Of a stretch of DNA of 38,793 nt, positions 15,816 through 23,591 are shown piece after piece. The notes under the pieces were generated by a model. That model was not told the origin of the DNA. It did not search any database and saw nothing but the letters and a program-made list of their open reading frames with translations. The position numbers and the translations under genes are program-made. Source of the DNA: Fibrobacteria bacterium (GTDB lineage: Bacteria; Fibrobacterota; Fibrobacteria; UBA11236; JADFYW01); assembly GCA_015232855.1 (NCBI GenBank), contig JADFYW010000029.1:1-38793 (forward strand), read 5' to 3'. The first letter of the stretch is position 1; each line of letters opens with the position of its first letter.

Positions 15816-17930
15816 TCAGTTTCTTTTTTCTAAAAATGGTTTGTTTTGATTGGCTAGCGCTGCTGCAAGCCCCTGTCTTGCTCTTTGTATTTGTGGATTA
15901 AGTTGAAGGGCCCGGGAAAAATATTTTATAGCTTCGCTGCGTTGCCCTCGCTCAAGAAGAATTTGTCCCAGGGCTGCATGGGCCTCGGCGTCTTTCGGGT
16001 TTAACTGCATGGTTCTGAGGTATTCACCGGAGGCCTCTGTTGAACGGCCCGCAAGATACAGGGCCTCTGCAAGATAAAAATGAATTCGGGGGTTACCCGG
16101 TTCCTTGTTCACCGCCCTCTCAAACCAGGCTACTGCTTTAAGGAAATTTTGTTGTTGGAGTTGAATCATCCCCAGGTCCCATAATATTTCAATATCTTCT
16201 TCCTGCCCGTATTTGAGGGAGGTTTGCAGTCTACGCTCGGCCTCTGCATATTGTCTACTCCAGGCTAGAGATTTTCCAAGTAACCGGTTGGTTTCGGGGT
16301 TGTTGGAATCAAGAGCAAGGGCCCTCCGGTACAATACTATAGCTTCCTCTGTTTTTCCACTCCGTTCTTTGGCTGTTCCTACATATTGATAACTGGTAAG
16401 GGCCTGGAGGTGGCTGGGAAGGAGCCCGATGGCACGTTCAGCGATATGTGCGGCGTCTTCATACTTCCCTGCCCAGTTTAAAACCTTTGCGAGATTGTGG
16501 AGGGCCAGGCCGTGTGAAGATGAATCGATACCTGCTTCAACCTGGGTTTTAATCTGTTGTATCAACGCTTCTCCCCATTGTGGCCCTGATGTTACTATGC
16601 CTTTGGTGACCATTTTTCTGATGATTTCCAGGGCAAGCAGGCGGTTACTTTCTATGGTGGGATGTACATGGTCCAAAAATTCATCAGATCCTGGAATTGC
16701 ATGTTTATGATTGCGGGAAATTTTTTCTTCAAGAAATGCTTTAAAATCAACCACAGGTATTTGCATTTGCTTTCCTGTTTCAAGAACGATTGAACTCATT
16801 TCTGGTAATGCCCGGAGAGGACATATATCTTCGTTAAGCGCCCGATTTAACATGACAGAGGCTTCTTGAAAGCGCTCAAGTTTTAAAAGGACTTTTCCTG
16901 TGCGGTAAAGGAGTTCCGCGTACTGTGTGTCGAGCTTAATGGCCTGGTTATAGCGTTCAAGGGCTTCATTAAGCAGCCCCTGTTGCTCAAGAGTTTTTCC
17001 TTCTTTCAGGAGTAATGTCAGGCGATTCCGGGAATTTTGTGACAGGCCTTTTGTGTATTGGCTTTTAAAGGGTGAACAATCTTTGATATTCGCTGGTGTG
17101 GTGCAGAGGATGACCTTAACGCCGGCATTTTTTGCGGTTTGTACGATTCGTTGCAGAGAATAACGGTAATGTTGTAACACCTTCGTGCGCAAGCTATCAT
17201 CACGGTGGTAGGAGGCCGGTCCAAAGGAATTATCCAGTAGTGTTTTGACTTCGCCGGTCATGTGGTATTTTTTCCTGAGCTTCTTCTTTCTATCTCCTTT
17301 GATCTTTTGATAACCTCTTTGCATAGTGGTATACAGCCGTGTCTTTCCAAGAAGTGAAGATGTTTCCCGGACCAGGTCGGGGATAGAGGCTACTTTACGA
17401 TAGGTTCGTTCTTCCAGAAATTCGTTATGGCCGGTATAGACAATAAATAAGTCGGGTTGGTATTGTACCAACTCTTTCATCAATTCAGCAATGCGGTAAC
17501 TGGCATAACTGATGCCCCCGGCATTAACCACTTCCCAATGTTTCGAACTATCAGCTGCAGGGAGGTATTCCCGAAGCCAGCGTGAAAAAGACGTTGAATC
17601 ATTATATGGTCTGCCATAGGTGGTGGACCCGCCTAGAGTAAAAATCCGCAAACAGCCTTCGGGCTTGGAACGTAAAAACACCTGTTTATTAAACCAGGAA
17701 CGCTTACCTGGTGCCATAACCATGAGTTTGTTTCCGTCGGGTGCAGTATGGGGAACATATAAAGGTGAAGAAGAAGCATAACCCACAAAAGGGTCTTCTG
17801 TCTGTTGAATGGTTTTGATGCCTGCTATATAAAGCCCCAGCTCTGTGAGGCCAAGGATCCCAAAGGTGATTAATAACCCAGTGACAATATTGAGAAGATT
17901 TTTTTTCATAAAGATAAAGGAAAAATACAA
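15816..17930 (-). CDS. Membrane-anchored SGNH-family hydrolase with TPR repeats
   Basis: The 704-residue protein has one N-terminal membrane segment (about 12-35), then an SGNH/GDSL-like domain: GGSTTYG (block I Ser), VNAGGISYASY (block II), VYTGHNEFLE (block III) and DHVHPTIESNR (block V Asp/His). TPR repeats interrupt this domain (about 310-375) and fill the C-terminal half (about 460-690). The substrate is unknown; acyl- or acetyl-ester hydrolysis in the envelope is a fair family-level guess. The start is uncertain: TTG at 17930 has AAGGTG 5 bases upstream, while the ATG at 17909 has no ribosome site, so I keep TTG. It is divergent from another SGNH-containing gene 95 bases away. Confidence 0.82.
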   Translation of the reverse strand: MYFSFIFMKKNLLNIVTGLLITFGILGLTELGLYIAGIKTIQQTEDPFVGYASSSPLYVPHTAPDGNKLMVMAPGKRSWFNKQVFLRSKPEGCLRIFTLGGSTTYGRPYNDSTSFSRWLREYLPAADSSKHWEVVNAGGISYASYRIAELMKELVQYQPDLFIVYTGHNEFLEERTYRKVASIPDLVRETSSLLGKTRLYTTMQRGYQKIKGDRKKKLRKKYHMTGEVKTLLDNSFGPASYHRDDSLRTKVLQHYRYSLQRIVQTAKNAGVKVILCTTPANIKDCSPFKSQYTKGLSQNSRNRLTLLLKEGKTLEQQGLLNEALERYNQAIKLDTQYAELLYRTGKVLLKLERFQEASVMLNRALNEDICPLRALPEMSSIVLETGKQMQIPVVDFKAFLEEKISRNHKHAIPGSDEFLDHVHPTIESNRLLALEIIRKMVTKGIVTSGPQWGEALIQQIKTQVEAGIDSSSHGLALHNLAKVLNWAGKYEDAAHIAERAIGLLPSHLQALTSYQYVGTAKERSGKTEEAIVLYRRALALDSNNPETNRLLGKSLAWSRQYAEAERRLQTSLKYGQEEDIEILWDLGMIQLQQQNFLKAVAWFERAVNKEPGNPRIHFYLAEALYLAGRSTEASGEYLRTMQLNPKDAEAHAALGQILLERGQRSEAIKYFSRALQLNPQIQRARQGLAAALANQNKPFLEKRN

Positions 17931-18025
17931 TTAATCACCTTATAGAGACATAGTGAAGAACAAAAATAAATTATATTGAAATAAAGGTTTGGTGGGGCTG
18001 TATTTTTTGAGGAAGGAGAACTCTT

Positions 18026-19717
18026 TTGAGTAATTTAAGCTCTTTTTCGCGTTTAAAGGTTATGCAACATAAACGCTTTTGTGTTGTCTGCATTGTACCT
18101 GGTCTGGTCTTTTGTTTACTTTTCTTTGTTGCCGGGCAGATACAGGCCCAGATAAAAATAGCGTGTGTTGGTAACAGTATCACCGAAGGGTATGGGACAA
18201 AAGAAAAATATGTGGACTTGCTGAACCAGAAGTTAGGCAGAGGATATCAGGTTGGAAATTATGGAGTCAGTGGACGGACCCTACTGAAAAAAGGGGATCA
18301 TCCGTATTGGAATGAGCAGAAGTTTAGAGAGATTTTCAGCTTAAAACCAGACATTATCACGATAATGCTTGGCACCAATGATTCTAAACCACAGAATTGG
18401 GGGAGCTATTCGAGTGAATTTAGTGGGGACTTGCAAGCTATGGTGGATACCTTTTCAACAATCGAAAGTAATCCGCAAATTATCCTTGTTCTGCCTCCTC
18501 ATGCGGGTGAGGGTGCGTATCACATATATGGGAGTATCATTCATGACAGTATTGTTCCCATAATTTTGTCTGTTGCGGAACGTAATGACCTTGATGTTAT
18601 TGATATGAATACACCGACTCTTGATAAACTGAATCTTATGCCAGACCAGGTGCATCCTGCAGAAGAAGGAAATCGTTTGATGGCAGATGTGTTTTATGAA
18701 GGAATCATCAATTTTACAACGGAGAAAAAAGACATAAAAATCCTCTGGTATGGGAGTGCTCCCGGTGCTTTGGGGACGAATGCCGAAGATAAACCGGAAA
18801 TGGTGGTATATCCCGCACCTGATAGTATTAACGATAGTGTAGCGATTATTGTTTGCCCTGGTGGTGGTTATGGTGGATTGGCAATTACCTATGAAGGCTA
18901 TGAGGTGGCGGAGTGGTTGAATAAACAGGGAATAACCGCTTTTGTACTTAAATATCGGTATAAACCCTATAAACATCCCATTCCTTTGATGGATGCCAGA
19001 CGGGCAATGCGGATAGTTCGTTATTACGCCTCAGACTATGGCATTGATACGACTAAAATAGGGGTATTAGGGTTTTCTGCCGGTGGACATTTGGCTTCAA
19101 CTCTGCTCACCTATTATGATAACGGAAACCCCGAAAGTGAAGCCCCGGTAGAAAGAAAGAAATCTACTCCTGATTTCGGAGTTTTGTTATATCCGGTAAT
19201 CACCCTAAGTGGCCCTTATGCTCACACTGGGTCGAGAGATAATCTTTTGGGCGCCAGTCCTTCACAGACGCTGATTGATAGCCTGAGCAACCAACTCAGA
19301 GTTACTACCAGTACTTCACCGACGTTTCTTGCTCATGGCGATCCAGACGCATTAGTACCTGTTGAAAATAGTGAAATGTTCGACTCTGCCTTAGCGGCAA
19401 ATAATGTACCCCACACCTTGCTGGTTGAACCGGGAAAAGCCCATGGCTATGGTCTGAACGGTGCCTGGCCGGATAGCTGTATCCAATGGTTAAAAGAACA
19501 GCAGATTGTGCCGGGACTAGTATCTATTAACCGCAAAACGGATGTACTCCCGTCAAATCAGGGTGTCAGGAAAGTGTTTGGAAAAAGCCTGGATGGGTTA
19601 CATTCCAATATCTCAAACCAAATCTATTTTGTCACAACTCCTGATAAAACAGGTGGCCCTGTTCGGGTATATGATTCCCGGGGTAGGGAAATATTGGTAG
19701 ATGTGAATATACCCTAG
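18026..19717 (+). CDS. Secreted two-domain carbohydrate esterase: SGNH hydrolase fused to alpha/beta hydrolase
   Basis: The 563-residue protein has a signal segment ending QIQAQ (about 41). An SGNH esterase domain (44-230) has all four catalytic blocks: S51 in GNSITEG, G83 in YGVSGR, N118 in LGTND, and D207/H210 in DQVHP. An alpha/beta hydrolase of the acetyl-xylan/feruloyl esterase type (about 236-495) has the oxyanion motif CPGGGYGG, nucleophile S351 in GFSAGG, D441 in HGDPDALVP and H473 in KAHGYG. Both active sites look complete, pointing to deacylation of plant-type polysaccharides outside the cell. The tail (VRVYDSRGREILV) starts like a T9SS sorting domain but stops early. TTG at 18026 is chosen because AAGGAG lies 8 bases upstream; the ATG at 18062 is a possible alternative. 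Confidence 0.88.
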   Translation: MSNLSSFSRLKVMQHKRFCVVCIVPGLVFCLLFFVAGQIQAQIKIACVGNSITEGYGTKEKYVDLLNQKLGRGYQVGNYGVSGRTLLKKGDHPYWNEQKFREIFSLKPDIITIMLGTNDSKPQNWGSYSSEFSGDLQAMVDTFSTIESNPQIILVLPPHAGEGAYHIYGSIIHDSIVPIILSVAERNDLDVIDMNTPTLDKLNLMPDQVHPAEEGNRLMADVFYEGIINFTTEKKDIKILWYGSAPGALGTNAEDKPEMVVYPAPDSINDSVAIIVCPGGGYGGLAITYEGYEVAEWLNKQGITAFVLKYRYKPYKHPIPLMDARRAMRIVRYYASDYGIDTTKIGVLGFSAGGHLASTLLTYYDNGNPESEAPVERKKSTPDFGVLLYPVITLSGPYAHTGSRDNLLGASPSQTLIDSLSNQLRVTTSTSPTFLAHGDPDALVPVENSEMFDSALAANNVPHTLLVEPGKAHGYGLNGAWPDSCIQWLKEQQIVPGLVSINRKTDVLPSNQGVRKVFGKSLDGLHSNISNQIYFVTTPDKTGGPVRVYDSRGREILVDVNIP

Positions 19718-19844
19718 TTGGCCTCAATCTATTGTTAAAAGGCTTCTGTTTTGTATGGATTCTTGAGCTTGACTAAAAGCCAGAATTTTAAGTTTATTTA
19801 CCGCCTTTAAAACTGTCATTATTTGTTAAATTTTGTCTAATATG

Positions 19845-19865
19845 AACAACAAGAACTTTGTTGTT
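19845..19865. promoter_or_regulatory. Inverted repeat in the purF leader, candidate operator
   Basis: AACAACAA-gaact-TTGTTGTT has perfect 8-base arms. It overlaps the region just after a TAATAT box (19838-19843) and lies 42 bases before the purF-like start codon. The position suits repression of this gene, though the -35 region is poor, so promoter placement is uncertain. Confidence 0.4.
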
Positions 19866-19906
19866 AATTATGGTAATTTTAGGACTGTTAAATTAAAGGA
19901 GCTCTC

Positions 19907-21355
19907 ATGGGCGGATTTTGTGGTGTTATTTCAAAACAGGATTGTGTACCTAGTTTGTTTTACGGGACAGACTATCATTGCCATTTGGGTACAAAAAGAG
20001 GGGGGTTGGCTACTCTTGATAAAGATGGCTTTCAACGCTATATCCATGATATTTCAAATTCACAATTTAAAAGCAAATTTGAAACAGATATTCTGACAAT
20101 GACGGGCCGCTCAGGTATCGGTATTATCAGTGATTATGAAGACCAACCTTTAATAATTGGTTCTCATTTAGGACGGTACGCTATTGTAACTGTAGGGGTT
20201 ATTAAAAATGACGAATCTTTAGTTAAAAAGGCGTTCAAAAAAGGGCGAACCCATTTCTCTGAGATGAGTGGTAATGAAATTAATCCCACTGAACTCGTAG
20301 CTTCACTCATTAATCAGGAAAGCAGCTTTGCTGCAGGTCTGCAAAATGTACAAGAAAGTATCGAGGGTTCATCATCTGTATTGTTACTAACCGAAAAGGG
20401 AATCTATGCCGCCCGTGATAGATGGGGCCGTACCCCTGTCATCATTGGTCAAAGCCCGGATGGCTATATAGCGACCCAAGAAACTACTGCCTTGCCCAAT
20501 TTAGGATACCAGGTAGAACGGGAACTTGGGCCAGGTGAGGTAGTTCTCATTACGCAGGATGGAATTGAACAAAAAGTAAAACCCAGAAAGGAAATGCAGA
20601 TTTGCAGTTTCTTATGGATCTACTACGGTTATCCTGCATCAAGTTATGAAGGTATTAATGTTGAAGCTTCCCGCTATCGTTGTGGGGCGGCCCTTGCTAA
20701 AAATGATAACGTAGAAGTTGATTATGTTGGGGGAATCCCTGATTCAGGTACAGCCCATGCTCTGGGCTATTCCGATAAATCTGGTATTCGTTATCGCAGG
20801 GCTTTTATTAAATATACCCCTACCTGGCCACGTAGTTTTATGCCTCAAAAACAAGCATTGCGGGATTTGGTTGCCAAAATGAAACTCATTCCCATTAAAG
20901 AGCTGATAGAAGGACAAAGACTTCTTTTTTGTGATGATTCTATTGTACGCGGCACTCAACTCAAAGACACCTTACAGCGGATCTATGATTACGGGGCTCG
21001 TGAGATACATATGCGCCCATCATGTCCTCCACTCGTATTTGGGTGTAAATTCCTCAATTTTTCACGTTCAAAATCTGAATTGGATTTGGCTACTCGTAAA
21101 GCAATTAAAGAGTTAGAAGGTCAAAAGAAAGCGGATCTCAGCAAATACGTTGATGAAAGTTCAGATGAATTTGCGGCTATGGTTGGGCGGATTGGCCAAA
21201 AGAATGGTCTCACCACCCTTAAATACCAGAAGCTGGAAGAAATGTGTGCAGCAATTGGCCTGGAACGGGAAAAACTCTGTACGTATTGCTGGAATGGCTG
21301 TGATAAACCGGCCTGCCCAAAAAAAACGGTGGAGAATAAGCCGGCCAATAAATAG
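19907..21355 (+). CDS. purF: Amidophosphoribosyltransferase (PurF type, variant glutaminase domain)
   Basis: The 482-residue protein would make phosphoribosylamine from PRPP and glutamine, the first step of purine synthesis. C5 in MGGFCGV is the Ntn nucleophile after a 4-residue propeptide. The PRPP loop is FCDDSIVRGT (341-350). C233 (ICSFLWIYY), C380, C458 and C461 (CTYCWNGC) fit the four [4Fe-4S] ligands of the Bacillus-type enzyme. The glutaminase half is unusual: the QHRG, RYST and HNGN motifs are missing, replaced by HLGTKRGG, GIGIISD and TVGVIKN. I recall a PurF subgroup in Bacteroidetes and clostridia with the same MGGF and LGTRRGG signature, so this is probably a known branch. AAAGGAG lies 8 bases before the ATG. 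It stands alone rather than in a pur operon. Confidence 0.87.
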   Translation: MGGFCGVISKQDCVPSLFYGTDYHCHLGTKRGGLATLDKDGFQRYIHDISNSQFKSKFETDILTMTGRSGIGIISDYEDQPLIIGSHLGRYAIVTVGVIKNDESLVKKAFKKGRTHFSEMSGNEINPTELVASLINQESSFAAGLQNVQESIEGSSSVLLLTEKGIYAARDRWGRTPVIIGQSPDGYIATQETTALPNLGYQVERELGPGEVVLITQDGIEQKVKPRKEMQICSFLWIYYGYPASSYEGINVEASRYRCGAALAKNDNVEVDYVGGIPDSGTAHALGYSDKSGIRYRRAFIKYTPTWPRSFMPQKQALRDLVAKMKLIPIKELIEGQRLLFCDDSIVRGTQLKDTLQRIYDYGAREIHMRPSCPPLVFGCKFLNFSRSKSELDLATRKAIKELEGQKKADLSKYVDESSDEFAAMVGRIGQKNGLTTLKYQKLEEMCAAIGLEREKLCTYCWNGCDKPACPKKTVENKPANK

Positions 21356-21398
21356 AAGGTCTTCCTGTCTCTGTTACTATGCACTTGAGTGCAAGGCT

Positions 21399-22964
21399 TT
21401 AGCTATCAAAAAAAATTGGTGATGTTATTGCCAATCTTTCTTTTTGTGTCCAGGCTTCGGCACGGATGTAATTGATACCTGAGGGAATATCGATTGATTT
21501 TTCCAGGGAGTATTCGTTACTGGATAATTTCCAGGATTTTACAATTATCTCTCTGGGATCCCCTGTTTTACCAGAAAATATATGTATACGATTTAGTGAA
21601 CCGAACCAGGGGATACTTTGGGCTGTGAGGTGCAACTTACCATTTGATTGTTCAATAAATAAAAATGGGCCATCAGTACATATCTGGGTACCATTTCGCA
21701 GGCTTTGCTGGACGGACTCAATTGATGTGCAAGAGTCGCGGACAAGTGTACGGACCTGACCTAATACATGATTCATGCTGTGATAAAGGGAAAAGAGTGG
21801 AATTTTTATTCCCGTGTGGCGGTTCAGATCACCATGAGCATCATTGCCTGCCGCAGGTATGAGTTTGTGACCTTCTAAAAGCTGTTGGACCCAAAAACTT
21901 CGGCCCATGGAAAATTCCTTACCGCGAAAGCCATTCCAGAATTGGAGCCCCGTTATGTTTGGAATGTTGTTTTTGGACTTAATATCAGCAGAATTCCAGT
22001 GGTTGCGGCGAAAGATGAACTTTTCGGCGCCAGACATCTGGATCTTTGGGTGAGCTCCAAAACAAGGGATATCCTGTATAATTTCGAGTGCCTGGGCAAG
22101 AGTGAGGTCCGGTTTATTGTTGAACCACCTGCGTCCTCCATCGCCCAGACCTGGAATGAAATTGGGGTGGCCCATAACCAAAAGATGTATGTTTTTATTA
22201 TTGTAGTTACCGCAAGATACTTCTTCACCGGGTATGAATAAAGGACTTCCATCTTTGTTATTGTTTAAGGCGTGTACATCAGAAATATATTGTTCCCACT
22301 TTTCTTCCGGGTTGGTGGGGACCATGTAGTCTTTACCCTGATAATAAAAATCATAGGAGTGATCGGTAACGACAACATATCCAAGCCCCAGAGCTTTTGC
22401 CGCTGCTTGCAAGACGGTGAGGGGGGCACCAAATTCTACCGGGTTATGGGTATATTCACTATGACAATGAAGTTCACCGGCCTTCCAGTCTTCGGGATAG
22501 GGGAGTGAGCAGTCGAGTCTTTCTATGGATAGAGGGTCAAAGGGGAGGCCCGGGAAATTTGAATTAAAAACCGATAATGTTTTGCCTCCTTGTTTTTCGA
22601 TCTTGATATGAGCGTTAATACGATAACTTCCCGGCAATGAGGGAAGAATGTAATCAAGGGAGGTAAATGAAACCTGCTCGTTGACTTTTAAATTGAGATT
22701 AAATTCAAGAGTGGTATTAAGGCCCCCGGGGCCGTGTATATTTAGAGACACTGATTTTATAGTAACAGGAAACCAGTGAGCATCTTTTATAACCAGATAA
22801 AGAGGTGGTGTTGAATCCGGGAGGCAGAACCTGGGGGCATCTATAAAAATTTCCGGCCACTTTTTAAATAGGGGGGACCAGGGTAGCTTGAATTTATAGT
22901 GTGTCTCGGCGTAAGAAAGACCTGTATACGGAGATAGAAGCTGTTTTTGCCAGAAATCAAACAT
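21399..22964 (-). CDS. CehA/McbA-type PHP-domain metallohydrolase
   Basis: The 521-residue protein has an N-terminal beta-sandwich (about 20-150) and then a PHP phosphoesterase domain. Metal-binding motifs are HCHSEYTHN (166-174), TDHSYDF (200-206), GEEVSCG (246-252), H260, GAHPK (303-307) and GNDAH (373-377). CehA-family members hydrolyse esters and phosphoesters with bound metals; the natural substrate is unknown. A further beta-rich stretch (about 430-521) ends the protein. No signal peptide is seen. It is convergent with the purF-like gene (43 bases apart) and begins 23 bases after the small lipoprotein gene, so the two are likely an operon. Confidence 0.85.
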   Translation of the reverse strand: MFDFWQKQLLSPYTGLSYAETHYKFKLPWSPLFKKWPEIFIDAPRFCLPDSTPPLYLVIKDAHWFPVTIKSVSLNIHGPGGLNTTLEFNLNLKVNEQVSFTSLDYILPSLPGSYRINAHIKIEKQGGKTLSVFNSNFPGLPFDPLSIERLDCSLPYPEDWKAGELHCHSEYTHNPVEFGAPLTVLQAAAKALGLGYVVVTDHSYDFYYQGKDYMVPTNPEEKWEQYISDVHALNNNKDGSPLFIPGEEVSCGNYNNKNIHLLVMGHPNFIPGLGDGGRRWFNNKPDLTLAQALEIIQDIPCFGAHPKIQMSGAEKFIFRRNHWNSADIKSKNNIPNITGLQFWNGFRGKEFSMGRSFWVQQLLEGHKLIPAAGNDAHGDLNRHTGIKIPLFSLYHSMNHVLGQVRTLVRDSCTSIESVQQSLRNGTQICTDGPFLFIEQSNGKLHLTAQSIPWFGSLNRIHIFSGKTGDPREIIVKSWKLSSNEYSLEKSIDIPSGINYIRAEAWTQKERLAITSPIFFDS

Positions 22965-22987
22965 GGAGCAATTGGAAAAGAGACTGG

Positions 22988-23353
22988 TTATTCAACTACT
23001 TGCACCTTAATATCGGTGGAGTAAGTCTTGCTTTTATCATACACCGTAATTTGTGCATCCGGTTCTGTTATTGCAAGACCAATAACCCTTCTTTCGGTAA
23101 TACCAATTTTTGAAGAGTCTTCATAAGAGAAGCTTACTTCTGTGTAATCTTCGTCTGTGTGCATTTCTCCCTGTAAACCGGCTACTGAAATTCGTTTAAA
23201 TTTCAGAACCTCACTTGTGTCTCCTTTAGATAATATCAATGGATCTTTCCCTTGATAATATAAGCCTTCGTCTTCATCAGGAGATATACCACAGCCTGGA
23301 AGTAGAATCCAGACAAAAATGCCAAAAACGATAAGTTTGTTAAGTTTTTCCAT
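22988..23353 (-). CDS. Small lipoprotein of unknown function
   Basis: From the ATG at 23353 this is a 121-residue protein with a lipoprotein signal: MEKLNKL, a hydrophobic core and lipobox LLPGC with the acylated Cys near residue 22. An in-frame TTG at 23374 would add residues before the signal, so the ATG is preferred. The mature part is short, acidic and beta-rich; no known family is recognised. It lies directly upstream of the CehA-type gene on the same strand. Confidence 0.7.
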   Translation of the reverse strand: MEKLNKLIVFGIFVWILLPGCGISPDEDEGLYYQGKDPLILSKGDTSEVLKFKRISVAGLQGEMHTDEDYTEVSFSYEDSSKIGITERRVIGLAITEPDAQITVYDKSKTYSTDIKVQVVE

Positions 23354-23566
23354 AGAATACTCGAAATAAAACAATTCAGAAGAATAATATAATAATCTTT
23401 GCAGAATGTTTTTGGTTGCCTTGGTTTTCTTTGTGACTATTGTGAGTATGGCATATTTGCAGTCTATGATGATGATAGTGTTGAAATTTTTGATAATGAC
23501 GGCAACTCAATGAAAACTGCCGGATGATAGACATAGAAAGAACCTTACCACTTTTTTTTAAACTTG

Positions 23567-23591
23567 GCCGGAATGAATTATATTCTCCGGC
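23567..23591 (+). promoter_or_regulatory. Hairpin abutting the ABC-F start codon
   Basis: GCCGGA (23567-23572) pairs with TCCGGC (23586-23591), the base before the ATG at 23592. Additional GAAT/ATTC pairing is possible inside the loop. There is no Shine-Dalgarno sequence, so the hairpin may hide or shape the translation start. Confidence 0.45.

Noticed and set aside
18455-18976. Minus-strand ORF of 173 codons inside the double esterase gene
   Set aside because: The plus strand carries full catalytic motifs in both esterase domains; the antisense product has no recognisable features.
21378-21402. TGCACTTGAGTGCA hairpin between purF and the CehA-type gene as a terminator
   Set aside because: The loop is only 2 bases, the stem short, and no T run follows directly on either strand.
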